Source: Eucommia ulmoides (Eukaryota > Streptophyta > Magnoliopsida > Garryales > Eucommiaceae). Taken from it: DNA of 64,000 bases. This document shows, piece after piece, positions 1 through 12,770 of the stretch; positions within the stretch are counted from its first letter, which is position 1, and the number at the start of each line of letters is the position of its first letter. The stretch spans positions 1,736,001 through 1,800,000 of the forward strand of contig CM028336.1 in the NCBI GenBank assembly GCA_016647705.1, in the 5' to 3' direction. The position numbers and the translations under genes were made by a program. A model generated the notes under the pieces. That model ran no database searches. It had not been told where the DNA came from and saw nothing but the letters and a program-made list of their open reading frames with translations.

Positions 1-1456
1 TCAATATTAATTGACACGGGTTGATAAATATCCATATATTCTATTGTTTTTTTAATTCTCCAAGTCTAATCGGAGTGAAGTGGATATAAAAATAAATTTA
101 TCATTTTACACAATAATATTGTAGCCATTACACTTTAATCTGAACAAGAATAAGAAGAGACTTTGTTATTGATTCTAGTTATTGTTTGCATTAAATTTGG
201 GCCCCTTTTATTGGGGTTTATTTATTGGTAGTGTTGGCATGTAACAATTTGCGGGTTGCCCATTTTCCTTCCCAGCCTAAATGTTTTCTCTTCAACTAAA
301 ATACTCCATTCGAACATTTCTTAAAAAAATATCTTTAAATATAAAAATATTATTTAAAATTTATTTGCACTCAGAACTTATCAATCGATGAAGGAAATCA
401 AAGGGTTAGAAAGATTGTTGATTCCAACTTGTTTGCCAATCACTTGCAAAAATACCAATTGAGGTATTACCTAAAAAGACCCCTCGAGCGTGAGGGTAAA
501 AGTATCTTAGCCGAGTAAGAAATGAGATTGGAAGGTCAAATACAAAGCCTGAAACCTCTGAGAGATGGCCATATATATAGGCAGGGACTCCAGATTAGGG
601 TGAACCCAAGTCTAGTGAAGTAAGAAGATTATGACTTAATCTAACTTGTTTATAAATTTACAAGATAGAAAATGCAAATGGACACACAAAGCCCAATTGA
701 CCCATCACACATGGTTCAATAGTAGAGGTCCCAACAAGGTCCAATAGGCCTAGCCCAAGTGGTCCAATTAGCTATCCGGACCAACCTACCGAGGAGAAAG
801 GAGACAAGGAGATGCGCCGCATTGATACTGGAGTAATGGTGACTCAGTCAACTCGAGGGCTAAGGTGCAACCCAGCTCAAATAGAGGAGTCTGCCTTAGT
901 TGAGGAATATCCCAGACGAAATACTTTTTTTTTTTTTTTTTTTTACCACCGAAACACAAACATTTTTTTTTAGTACAAAAGATTGAAAAAAAAAATCCTA
1001 AATAAAATGGCCCTCAAGTCTTTGCTTGACTTTAGAGGAGACTTTGAAGTCTATGGTGATAGTTCTTTGCATTATTGGGTGCCCTTCGATTTTAACAAAA
1101 AATTCCTAAATAAAATGGGTCTCAAGTCTTTTGCTTGACTTTGGAAGAGGCTTTGAAGTCTATAGTGATAGTTCCTTGCATTATTGAGTGCCCTTTGATT
1201 TTCACATAGCTTTATCACAATAATCCTTTATTCATTAATTAAAAAAAAAAAATGCATAAATACTATGATTTAAATTTAATATTTTCGAAAACCCATTACA
1301 AGTTTATTACAAACAACAATATTTCCCACTCAACATTACACACTTATTTTACTACAATTTTTTTTATCAAAAGCATATAAAACATGAGGGTAAAATTAAT
1401 CGTCCCAAATTAAAGAAACGTCTTAACTAGCTTTTGTCTACATCTGAAGTGACAGA
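1..1456. repeat. Intergenic repeats 3' of the LRK10L gene; includes a possible LTR-type fossil
   Basis: No gene is visible. About 470-930 resembles, in layout, a plant LTR (a TATATATA-type box near 580 followed by a transcribed-looking leader), and a diverged counterpart lies at about 32200-32550; I treat both as possible old LTR-type fossils of unknown family. At about 995-1205 a ~115 bp unit is present twice in tandem. Its core, about a TTGACTTTGGAGGAGACTT-like string, recurs at 18.4, 22.3, 24.4, 26.7, 28.6 and 37.05 kb, and inverted at 36.1-36.25 kb. Here it lies just 3' of the kinase exon, so it may derive from the 3' flank of this gene family. The whole interval is homologous to about 31980-33170. 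Confidence 0.5.
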
Positions 1457-4129
1457 CTATATAAAATAACCTGACGAGACAGAAAAATCAGATGATGGTG
1501 CCGTATTTGTTTTCTGTTCCTCCTCTGCCGGCATGTCCTGAGGATAGAAAAAAGGTTTAGGAGACATACGTAGAAGTTGAACATCTTCTTCGAGTATCTC
1601 CACTACTTTGCTCATCGAAGGTCTATCACAAGGCTTTAGTTGGATGCACCATAATGCCACGATTATTATCTTCCTCACAATCCCCCTTTCTTCGTCCGTT
1701 GTTGCACCTACTTCCACCTCCTTTCCTTCGATAAATTGGTCATACACCCAAGACGGAAAGTAAATTTGGCTCGACTGATCTGCAAACTTCGAATTCTTTC
1801 GCCTACCAACCATATCCATAAGCAACATCCCAAAACTAAAGACATCAGCTTTGTAGGACACGCCTCCTATGTTTTTGTAGAACAACTCGGGAGCCATGTA
1901 TCCTAATGTTCCTCTAGCTGCAGTTAGAGACACAATGCTATCTTCAGTTGAATACAATTTAGCGAGCCCAAAATCAGAAACTTTGGGAACAAAGTTCGCA
2001 TCTAGAAGGATGTTGTGAGGCTTGATATCGAAGTGTAAGATTTGAATGTCACAACCCCGATGTAAATACTCGATCCCACGGGCAATTCCAAGCGAAACTT
2101 GATACAATTTTTTGTAGCCTAAGGATACATTGTTTCCTTCTCTCGGAAAAATATATTTGTCAAGAGAACCATTAGGCATGAAATCATATACGAGAACACG
2201 TTTTGAACCGCTGGCGCAGAAGCCAACGAGATGTACCACATTTACGTGATGAATTCTACCGATGGTAGCAACTTCATTGATAAATTCTTGTCCTGTGACC
2301 TTCGATTTCCCCAACATTTTGACAGCAACAAAACGGCCGCTTCGAAGTTTTGCTTTATAAACAGTACCATACCCTCCTTCACCCAATTTGTCCTTAAAAC
2401 CATTGGTCATTTTCTTGATATTAGTGTAAGAGTACCTTATAGGCATGAGGTTGTTATGATTTCGTAAGAAGTCTTCAATGGTGCCGTAAGTTGATAAATG
2501 TCTTTTCCTCCATTTGCATCCCAATAGTATGAACAAGAATATTATCCCGCATAGAAATCGTGCCGGAAGTATGACCATTACTGTGTAAGAGAAAACAAAT
2601 TTTAGGAACCATTCGGTTTGTAAAAGAAGCATTTTAAGGAAAATTATGGTCATCTTAGAGTGTCTCTAAGCCTAAAGCATATGGGCAAATGATTCTTTAA
2701 AATGAGAGACTTCGTCTTACCGATAATAGTGCCTGCTTTGATCAATTGTCTTAGGCCTACATCCAACAACAATGAAGAATGTTATGAAGTTGAAACTAAT
2801 TGTAATAGCAAATTGAAGTAACCTCCGAAGAAAAAAAATTAATTGTAATTGTTTTGGTTTGGAAACTTGCACTAATAGTGGGAGAGTAAGAATTAGGAGT
2901 CAAAAGAAAACCAAATTGCTTAAAAAGATGATCACATACACGTTAATTTACACTGGAAGAGAACAAATTTTAGGAACTGTTCGGTTTGTAAAAGAAGCAT
3001 TTTGAGAGAAATTATCGACATCTTGAGTTTATCTAAGCAATTTAAGGCAAATGATTTTTTCAAATGAGAGACTTTGTCTTACCAGTAATAAGGCATACAC
3101 CTTCCCATATTTTTCTTAGGCCTACATTCGACAAGAATGAAGAACGTCAGAAAGTTGAAATCAATTGTAATAGCAAATTGAAGTGACCTCCAAAGAAAAA
3201 AAAAAAAAGCACTAATAGTGGGAGAGTAAGAATTAGGAGTCAAAAGAAAACCAAATTGTTTAAGAAGATGATCACATACACGTTAATAAAGTACCAAAGG
3301 CGAGTCGATTGAAGTATTGACAGGAGAGATCGCAAATGACTTGGAGGCCATTATTATTATTATTGTTGGTCAGTCTGCATATTCCATCTCTTGCTTCACA
3401 CTGTCTGCAATACACGCCATACCAAAGAAGCTCAAACCCATAGAGCAAACCCTCATGAATGTCTGAAAAAGAGCTTATTCTTCTTTGAAAAATGGGTGCA
3501 CCAGATGAGATCCAAGCCACCAGTCTAATGTTGCAGGAGGCCTCTAACTCTGATAATGTAGCCTCTCTCCCTACCACTACATAAGAATAACTATTCGAGG
3601 AAGATGGAGATGGATTGGTTGTGTTTTTATCACAAGAACCAGCTACATAATCGACAGAGGAATGGCCTAGGGTCTTATTGCAGGTGATAAAAGTTACCGG
3701 AGTGTTCAATTTCACCAGGGAATTCTCTTTTTCATGACGAAGAGAATCAAGAGATGGATCCATAAAGGTTATAGGTATGTCATCGAGGGACAATGATTGT
3801 ATTGGAAAAGAAGAGCAATTATCCTTTTCAAGACCGGGATCGACTAGGCGTATGGAGAAGTTCTGGTAATTAATATCCTCCACGTAGTAGTAAGTTTTTG
3901 AATTGAAGTCCAAAATGGCACGATTATTCTTGCAGGATAGTTCGTATTCCGGAAGACCGCAGTTCTGGGGATTACCTCTCAACCGGAAAGGATAGCTAAT
4001 GTTTTTAACATTGCCGCAAGATGCAGCACAGTGTTGTGCTGCTCCTTCCATGGCTTTGCAACTTGTTATGATACTACAAAACACCAGTAGAACAAGAAGA
4101 AGATGATGATGACGGTGAATAATCGACAT
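1457..4129 (-). CDS. LRK10L-type receptor-like kinase (GUB_WAK ectodomain, non-RD kinase)
   Basis: Likely a plasma-membrane receptor kinase of the LEAF RUST 10 DISEASE-RESISTANCE LOCUS RECEPTOR-LIKE (LRK10L) family. Exons on the minus strand: 4129-3295, micro-exon 2756-2721 (or 3121-3083), and 2580-1457. With the 36-nt micro-exon the product is 664 residues. Residues 1-26 look like a signal peptide ([17 protein letters not shown]...). A cysteine-rich GUB_WAK_bind-like domain starts near residue 33 ([15 protein letters not shown]) and a WAK-associated C-terminal region runs to about 275. The membrane span is about 287-312, followed by the basic stop KWRKRH. The kinase has glycine loop GEGGYG (357-362), VAVK Lys378, alpha-C Glu393, HFDIKPHN (473-480; non-RD, usual for this family), DFG 493-495 and GYMAPE. 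The ATG at 4129 is chosen because the frame upstream offers only TTG. All junctions keep frame. Ligand unknown. Family assignment is strong; the splice model is inferred. Confidence 0.85.
2721..2756 (-). other. Proximal micro-exon (36 nt) of the LRK10L gene
   Basis: This exon encodes the extracellular stalk just before the membrane span, reading into [12 protein letters not shown] of exon 3. Its acceptor flank is nearly identical to that of the corresponding exon in the pseudogene copy (around 34460-34510), so it is probably closer to the ancestral exon than the distal duplicate at 3083-3121. Confidence 0.7.
3083..3121 (-). other. Duplicated alternative micro-exon (39 nt) of the LRK10L gene
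   Basis: The block of intron, micro-exon and intron between the ectodomain exon and the kinase exon is present twice in tandem (about 2585-2945 and 2955-3285). Each copy has a micro-exon with an AG acceptor after a pyrimidine tract and a GTAAGA-type donor. The proximal one (2756-2721) encodes [12 protein letters not shown] and this one [13 protein letters not shown], counting the codon shared with exon 1. Both have phase 1 at each end, so either one, or both together, joins exon 1 to exon 3 in frame. The paralogous pseudogene at 33.2-35.5 kb has a single block with one 39-nt exon, so the doubling is specific to this copy. Usage cannot be read from DNA alone. Confidence 0.7.
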
Positions 4130-4250
4130 ACTTGGGTTAGGAAGCAACGTGATATCTCTCTTATTTTGCTGATTTCCTCTTCTCTACTTAATAAACAGTT
4201 GGAGTGTTCACGTCTCTTTATAATGGAGTGAACTTTCCTTGGTTGTGATT

Positions 4251-4262
4251 GAATTTATATAG
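4251..4262 (-). promoter_or_regulatory. Putative TATA box of the LRK10L gene
   Basis: On the minus strand this reads CTATATAAATTC, about 122 bp upstream of the ATG at 4129, a plausible distance for a plant TATA box with a ~90 nt leader. It is a sequence match only. Confidence 0.45.
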
Positions 4263-4914
4263 GGAGATTTTCATTTTGTAATGTTTTCGACCATACTCTT
4301 TATATATACGTATATATGTATGAGACTAATAAAAAGTACTGTGTAATAAAATAAATTCAACGGTGGATAAAACAGTCAGATTATATGGAAAATATTGGAT
4401 GGAAAGTGAATCCTTCCTAATTTCTCCTCCCTTAGCCCTTCTTCCATCCAAACACCGAAATTCCTTCCCCTCCCACTCCCCTTTCCCTCAATCCAAAATT
4501 CTATATTTTTAAGAACAGAAACAAAAATATGGAAAAAGACTAAATCTTCTTCCGATATGGGATTTTAGCAGCAATTATTATTATTATTTTAATTTAAGAA
4601 TCTCCTTGTGAGCCATATCATCATCTTTTTCCTCTTATTTTTTGTCTTAAGTAATTGTACAGTAAAAGCATTCAATGCATGAATAGTCACTATACAATGA
4701 TTTAGACATGACTGAAAATTGGGATTCTAATTTCTAGGTGATTTTTGATAGACACGACTTTGTGAAGGAAAAATTGAGGAGAATTAAAATTAGTCTACAA
4801 ATAGTTCACATAAATGCAGTGTTGATTAATCAAAGATCAAGACTTAAAGACTTTTGCAGTGCTTTTGGTTGGACCATTTGATTGAACGAAATGGGGGTTG
4901 AATGGAATCGCAAT
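4263..4914. other. AT-rich intergenic DNA
   Basis: No open gene structure, RNA gene or clear repeat end is recognised. Short homopolymer runs and a small ATT repeat occur near 4575-4590. Confidence 0.5.
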
Positions 4915-5755
4915 TCCACCTTCAATTTCGATTCTTTTATTGGGTTATCAAATGAAATAAAACATTTGATTCCATTAAAACGAAAATGGATGGAATTGGA
5001 TTCCATACTTCATGGAGCGAAATCGGATTCCATAGTTCATGGTAAGTTATTTTTTTTTTTTTTTTCCGGACTACACCTAAAATCGAGAGAGAGGTTGTTG
5101 TTGTTGTCTCCGGTGTAGGGGGTCACCATCATCGGTGGGTTTGGGGTTACCGTCATCGGATCAGGAAGGGGGTGGGGTAGAGAGTGGAAAAAACAGAATA
5201 GTGGAGCGAAAGAGATGACTCAATTTGGGGAGAGAGATTGAAAGAAAAAAATATTTGGGTTAATTACACTTTGTACTCTTGTGGTTAGGTCAAATTGTAC
5301 TTTATGCCCCTATAGTATTTTTGTTACCCCTATAGTATCAATTTCGATTCCTTTATTGGGTTATCCAATGGAATAAAAAATTTGATTTTATCGGAATGAA
5401 AATGGATGGAATTGGAATTCATACTTCACGGGGCGGAATTGGATTCCATAGTTCATGATAAGGTTGTTTGTTTGTTTGTTTTTCGGACGACACCTAAAAT
5501 CGAGAGAGAGATTGTTGTTGTTGTTGTCGCCGGTGTAGGTGGTCATCGTCGTCAATGGGTTTGGGGTTACCATCACCGAAGCAAGGAGGGGGTGGGGTTG
5601 AGAGTGAAAAAAACCGAATAGGAAAGTGAAAGAGATGACTCAGCTTGGGGGAGAGAGATTGAAAGAAAAAGATATTTTGGCTAATTACACTTTGTACTCT
5701 TTTGGTTAGGTCGAATTGTACTTTATACCCCTCTAATATTTTTGTCACCACTTAC
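4915..5755. repeat. Tandem duplication, two ~420 bp copies
   Basis: Copy one (about 4915-5335) and copy two (about 5337-5755) share the order: a 'caatttcgattc' start, a 'ggaattgga' stretch, 'cgagagagag', a GTT/GTC-rich tract, 'ggtttggggttaccgtcatc', then 'gagagagattgaaag' and 'ttaattacactttgtactc'. The period is about 416 bp. The ends of both copies preserve the unoccupied site of the Mutator-like insertion seen at 6.69 and 11.4 kb. Small open frames here are low complexity and not convincing genes. Confidence 0.75.
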
Positions 5756-6687
5756 GCTTCATGTGCTTAAGACTTAAGTTCAACGGTTTAAAATTTAAAT
5801 AAAACCAAGCGTATTTTTGTCATTTCACTCTCAAAATAAAGGATTTTTTTTTTATTCTAACAAATTAAATGGGTCTATTTGATCTTTCCTCGAATCTACC
5901 GATCCGCGCAAGAGTCAATATTTTTATATACATAATTTCTTTCTTTTTTTTTCCCGATTGAATGATATGTAAAAATTTTGTGAGATAAATTTTTAACATA
6001 TTTCTTTGAGTTAAATGATAAAAAAAAAAAAAAAAAGATTCATTTTTTAAAAGTATTGAGGAAAATAGGAGGAAAGAAGGACGCTAGAATTGTTTAACCT
6101 TTTTTTTAAACATTAGGTGCATGTTAGATGATTTGTTGTACATCTGTCGATTATTGAAGACCAAGACTTACTTTTGGAGTTTCACATTTTAATTTAGGAT
6201 TGGAATTGGCTCGATAACCTTTTAAAATTGAATGCATTAAGTATTTATTAAATTAAATATATTTAATAACAAAATAAAATAATTACTTAAAATATAAATA
6301 TTATTTATTTATTTTTTTACTTATCATTTAAAAATCATCGAATATCTATCACCACCACCATTAATTATTATTGTCATAAATTTTTTGAAAAAACATGAAT
6401 AAAGAGATAAGTGCTAAATTGAAAAAAAATAAAAAATAAAAAGTTGTAGAGAGAGAATTTAAAAAAAAAAGAAGAGAAAGTTGCAAATAGATTTTAGACA
6501 CGGGGATGGATTGGGTTGGGGAGTGGAACATGGTAATTGTGAGGGGAGGGGAGGGGAGGAGAAAAGTGAATAGAGAGTTAATAAAGAGAGAGGTTGCCGT
6601 CGCCGGTGGATTGAGGGTCGCTGTCATCGCAGCAGGGTGGAGAGTGAAAGAGATGACTTAGTTTGGAGGAGAGAGATTGAAAGAAAT

Positions 6688-7954
6688 ATGATAAATTACA
6701 AACTTGACCATCTTATTTGCAGCGTGTTTTCTATGTGACCCTTTTTTTTTTTTTTTTTTTTAATGTGACCGTTGCACATGTTGTAGCTATTCTATTAAAA
6801 ATAAGGGTTAATTTTGATGAAATCTTGTCATGTGATTTGCACATGTCATCTTTTAGGGTAAAAACGTAATTTTTTTTTCTTCTTTACTTTCTCTCTTTCT
6901 TCTTCTCTTTTAATGAGAGAAGTTGATATTTGAGAGAGAGACAAGATAACATATTTTTTTTTCAATTTTTAACGTTTATACAATCATTGATCTATAAAAT
7001 CATACGTTTCAGTTTTAACGTTTATACATTCAGTTCAAGACAACATATTAAAAATAAAACAATATTTTCTAATCTTTTTTCTTTATTATTTGTTTATTTA
7101 TTTTATTTTATAAGAAGAAAAGTGGGTGAAAATTAAAAATAGATCTTGATATAAATAAAAAGAGTGGGGGGCTGAGGCATATGATTACAGGAAATTACAT
7201 TTTACACCCCAAATGTTCATGTTAGGTTGCCTTTGTACCCTAAACCTTTATGTGCAACATTGTGCGCCGGTTTGCGTTTTGAGGAGAATTTGGGCACAAT
7301 CTATAAATTATTAAAATTCTCATTAAACTTCCTTGTCTATATGACTAGATTTTTTGCTAGAACTAACAATTAAATTTGATAGATGCAAATTATAAACTCT
7401 AGAGTTCAATATATTATAATTTCAGAGGTACAAAATGTTATATAGCGATAAAAGGATTCCATAAAGGCAATTCTTGATACTCATATCAATAACGACAAAT
7501 TCTAGGGATTGAGATCAATAATTAACAGATAAGATATGCATAGATATAGTATATATCAACTAATTAATCACTAATAAAAAAAAAAAAGAGAAATATAAAT
7601 GAAAATTCTATTACTATTGTACAATGAGTGAAGAAAATTAAGTGTTTGATACTAAACCCACTTGTCTCTTTCTTTTTTCTGTCTCTGAAATATCAACTTC
7701 TCTCTCATTAAAAGAGAAAAGAAAAAGAAAAAGAGAAAGAAAAAAGAAACAAAAAAATAGAAATTATGTTTTTACCTTTAAAGATGGCAAGTCACATAAT
7801 GAAATTCCGTCAAAGTTAACCCTTATTTTATTTTTAAAAAAGGGCCTCATAAAAAATCGTATCCAAATAGGAGGACCAAATTAAATAAAATAAAAATTTG
7901 AGGACCACATAAAAAAACACGTTGTAGATAGGAAACTAAATTTGTAATTTGCCC
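6688..7954. mobile_element. Non-autonomous Mutator-like element with ~260 bp TIRs (copy 1)
   Basis: The left arm (about 6690-6940) and right arm (about 7681-7954) are inverted copies: both begin with a 'gcaaattacaaa'-like end, contain an 'aacgtgttttctatgtgg'-like block, then 'aagggttaa', 'gggtaaaaacgtaat'-like text, a pyrimidine tract and 'gagaagttgatattt'. The interior has no transposase. The flanks resemble a ~9 bp target duplication (aagaaatat and aagaaaaaa), and the unoccupied site is present at about 5240-5265 and 5660-5685. Long TIRs plus a 9 bp duplication fit Mutator-like elements. It could also be called a large MITE. Confidence 0.7.
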
Positions 7955-10900
7955 AAGAAAAAAAAATATTTGAATTAATTACATTTTGCACTCCTATGAT
8001 TAGGCAAAATTTCACTGTACACCCTATAGTATTTTCGTCACCATTTATACTATCTGTGTTTAAAATTTAATTGCAATGATTTAAAATTTTAATAGAACTT
8101 AAATGCATTTTTTTCATTTTACTTCCAAAAATAATGGTAATTTTGTCATTTTATTCCATCTAATTAAATAGGGTCTATTTGAAAAGAAAGAAAAAAAAAA
8201 CAAATTTAAAGAGTGAAAAATATACTTGACTCTTTTCGTCCAAACACCCTCCTCACACTGATTTCTCTTGTTCGTGCCCCAGACCCCAAACTTCATCCTT
8301 TCTTTCTTTCTCTCTATTTATTTTTTCTTTTTCTTTTTTGTTAAAGACATAATAAAAGTAAAAATAAAATAAAAGGTAGTTTTGTCCATTTTATGTAAAA
8401 TTTTGGTGAGATATTTAATTTACCAAATTTTTAACATATTTCTTTGGGTTAAATAATTCAAAAAAATGGTTTTTTCAATTTATTATAAGTCAAAATGAAT
8501 GAAAATCAAAGTATGAGGGGGTAAAAGTCAATTAATCTTTAATAGTATTGAGGAAAATGGAAGGGAAGAAGGAGACTAGCATTGCTCAACCATTTTTTTT
8601 TTTTATTATTATTTTTATCATCAGGTGTATGGTAGATGATTGTTCGGACTATAGTGGAATAATTAAGAAAACTTTAGGTGAGTTTTTGTTCAAATTTGAA
8701 GGGTAGAAAGCGTCAAAATCCCTTTTTTCTAGGAGAGGAGTGTAGTATACGACTTTAGTGAAGAAAAAATTGGAGGAGAATTGAACTTATTTCACAAGTT
8801 AGTGGCCCACCACTTGTAGTACATATGTGGATTGATAAAAAATTGACACTCTTTGGAGTCTTAGATTTTAATTTAATCTTTAATATTGACTGAAATTGAT
8901 TTGATAAATATTTAAAACTAAATGTAATAAATATTTATTAAATATAATAATAAAATAATTATTTAAAATAGAAATATCATTAAAGTCATCAAATATTATC
9001 TATCACAATTAACCAACTTCGAAACTAAGAATGACTTTTTTTTTAATTGCAATTTTGGATATGCTGTGAGTGATAATAAGCAAAAACACAGTTTTCTATA
9101 AACTTCTTTGACTTAAATCTAAGCCACAAAAAAGAGAGTCACGAGAGATTTAGTAAAATTGTTGAAAGTATGGTTAATTGCCTTTTATCCCCTTATACTT
9201 TAATTTTGTTGAATTTTAACCCTCTACTTTAAAAATTTACATATCACCCTATTCTATTACTATGGACTGAAGGGAGAAGCTCACATTTATTACAAAAAAT
9301 ATAAAATGACTTCATTGTTTTTTTTTTTTTTTTTTTTTCAAGTTTAAAATTCAATATGGACGGTAATAAAAGGTAAAAAAAAATGTTACATTTTCTATAT
9401 CTAGCTTTTTTTGTCTCTCTCTTTTTAACATCAGGTGCATGTTAGATGACTTTTTTTTTTTTTTTTTATCTAAAATTGTAATATGGATAATGAGTCGGAT
9501 TGTACTGGAATGATTAAGACATTTTAAGGTGATATATGTTCAAATCGAAATTATGGGGGACCAAAGTGAGTTCTTGTTCAAATATGAAGGGTACAAAACC
9601 TCAAAACCCCTTTTCTCTAGGAGAGGAGTGTAGCACACGACTTTAGTGAAGAAAAAATTGAAGGAGAATTAAACTTATTCCACAAGTTGGTAGTCTACCA
9701 CTTGTTGTATATATGTGGGTTGATCAAGACTTGACACTCTTTTGAATTTTAGATATTAATTTAGTCCTCAATATTGATTGAAATTGATTTGATAACTATG
9801 CAATAAATATTTATTAAATATATTAATAAATTAATTATTTAAAATACAAATATCATATCAAATGTTTGTCTATCACAATTTCCATAGACTTGACTTAAAT
9901 CTAAGTCACAAAAAAGAGTCATAAGAGAAAATGGTTGCCCAGTTTAGTAAAGTTGTTGAAAGTATGGTTAATTGTCTTTTATCCCCCTTATACTTTAGTT
10001 TTGTTGAATTTTAACCTTTAAAACGTACACATTACCCTATTATATTACTATAGACTAAAGGGAGAAACTCACATTTATTACAAAAAATATTAAATGACTT
10101 CATTGTTTTTTTGTTTTTTTTTTTCAAGGGGGGAAAAATTACATTTTCTATCTCTAGTTTTCTTTCTCTCTCTCTCTCTCTCTCTAACATCAGGTGCATG
10201 TTAGATGACCCGTTTTTTTTTTTTTTTTTTTTTTTTAATTGTAATATGGATAATGAGTTGGATTGTAGTGGAATGATTAAGAAATTTTAAGGTGATATAT
10301 GTTCAAATCGAAATTATGGGGGACCAAAGTGAGTTCTTGTTCAAATATGAAGGGTCCAAAACATCAAAGCCCTTTTTATCTGGAAGAGGAGTGTAGGACA
10401 CTTTAGCGAAGAAAAAATGTGAAAGAATTAAACTCATTCTACAAGTTGGTGGTCCACCACTTGTTGTATATCTGTTGATTATCAAAGACCAAGACTTAAT
10501 TTTGGTGTTTTAAATTTTAATTTAGTACTTAATAACCGTTTAAGATTGAATGCATTAAGTATTTATTAAATTAAATATATTTAATAACAAAATAAAATAA
10601 TCACTTAAAATATAATTTTTTTTTTACTTATCATTTAAAAATCATCAAATATCTATCTATCACCACCACCATTAATTATAGGATTATTTAGACTGCTACC
10701 CATTTTTGCCAAACATATTAAAATGGGCCTCATGGATCAAAGCCCATACAGACTAAAATCTATTGATTTATTTAAATTTTAAGAAAATACTGTGAAATAA
10801 CTTTCACAAATTTTGCTGTGCGGCAACTTTCACCAAATGCATAATATATGGGGGATGCAAATGTTACTACTTAATAATAACATAATAAATGAGGGATGCA

Positions 10901-11401
10901 AATGCTGCTATACAACAATAATGTTAACAACAACATAATAAATAAGGGATGTAAATGTAATTGTACAATAAACAATTAACATATGTCAATTGTGTTTTTC
11001 TCTAAACTTAAATGACTACATGGAAATAAGAATGAATTAGTAATTGACCTTGGGGTTCATTATAAAATACCCTTATTATTATTATCATAAAATTTTTGAA
11101 AAACACGAATAATTATAGAGAGATAAGTGCTAAATTGAAAAAAAAAATAAAAAATAAAAAATAAAAAATGTAGAGAAAGAGTTTTAAAAAAGAGAAAGGT
11201 GCAAATACAATTTTAGACACATGGATGGATTGGGTTGGGGAGTGGAATTGGTAATTGGGAGGGTAGGGGAGGAGAAAAGTGAATAAAGAGTTAATAAAGA
11301 GAGAGGTTGTAGTCGCTTGTGAATTGGGGGTCCTTGCCACCGGAGCAGGGTGGGAAGTGAAAAAAATGACTTGGTTTGGGGGAGAGAGATTGAAAAAAAA
11401 A

Positions 11402-12770
11402 GGCAAATTACAAACTGGGTCATCTTATTTGCAGCGTGTTTTCTATGTGGCCTTCTAATTTTCTTTTTTAACGTGACATTTGCACATGTTATGACTCTTC
11501 TGTTGAAAATAAGTGTTAATTTTGATGAAATTTTGTCATGTGATTTGCACATGCCATTTTTAGGGTAAAAACGTCCTTTTTATTTTTTCTTTACTTTCTC
11601 TCTCTTCTTCTTCTCTTTTAACGAGAGAATTTGATATTTTAGAGAAAGATAAAGACAAAATAACATATAATTTTTTAATTTTTAACATTTTTACAATCAT
11701 TGATCTTTAAAATCATGCGCCTCAATTTTAACATTTATACATTCAGTTCAAGACAACAGATTAAAGATAAAATAATATTTTTCAATATTTTTCTTTATTT
11801 ATTTATTTTATTTTATTAGAAGAATAGTGGGTGAAGATAAAAACCGAGTTTGATATAAGTAAATTACACTATATTTCCCAAAAGTTTATGTTATAATGTA
11901 TTTTGTACCCTAAACTTTTATGTGCAACATTGCGCGCCCGTTTGCTTTTTGAGGAGAATTTGGGCAGAATCTATAAATTATTAAAAATCTCATTAAACTT
12001 CCTTTTCCATTTGACTAGATTTTTTGTTAGAACTAACAATAAAATTTGTTAGATGCAAATTATAAATTCTAGAGTTTAATATATTATAATTTCAGGGGAA
12101 CAAAATGTTAAATAGCGATATATGTAAAAGGATTTCTTAAAAGGCAATTCTTGAAACTTATATCATTAAAGGCAAATTACAATATGATGAAATAAAAATA
12201 TTAGTAGGCAAAATGAAACTTACTTCGTACAAATGGGTTTAATATGTTAATTAGAGAGAGATGATTTATTTACAAATGGTCTTGTTAGTATGCAATACGT
12301 CGTTTATAACACTTAGTGAAAATTCAAACACTTGATTCATTTTTTAAATCACGTAACATGTGGAGATTGAGATGAGATTAATAATTAACGGATAAAAGAT
12401 GAATAGATATGGTATGAATCTATATACATTGAGTGAAATGAATTAAGTATCTGATATTAAAACCACTTGTCTCTTTCTCTCTCTAAAATATCAACTTCTC
12501 TTTTTAAAAGAGAAAAGAAGAATGAAAGAGAAAGTAAAGAAAAAAGAAAAAGAAAAAAAATAAAAAATTATGTTTTTACCCGTAAAAATAGCATATGCAA
12601 GTCACAAAATGAAATCCCGTTAAAGTTAACCCTTATTTTATTTTCAACAAAGGACCTCATAAAAAATCGTGTACAAATAGGAGGACTAAATTAAAAAAAA
12701 ACATAAAAAAAATTAGAGGATCACATAAAAAACACGTTATAGATAGGAAAACCAAATTTGTAATTTGTGC
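11402..12770. mobile_element. Non-autonomous Mutator-like element (copy 2)
   Basis: Same element as the 6.69 kb copy, with the same TIR blocks and flanks, so it came by duplication of the surrounding unit rather than a second transposition. The right end reads 'aatttgtgc' before 'aagaaaata'. The interior lacks a coding gene. Confidence 0.7.

Noticed and set aside
2231-2467. Plus-strand open frame over the LRK10L kinase exon (also 33843-34211)
   Set aside because: It is the antisense shadow of the kinase coding sequence and has no family resemblance of its own.
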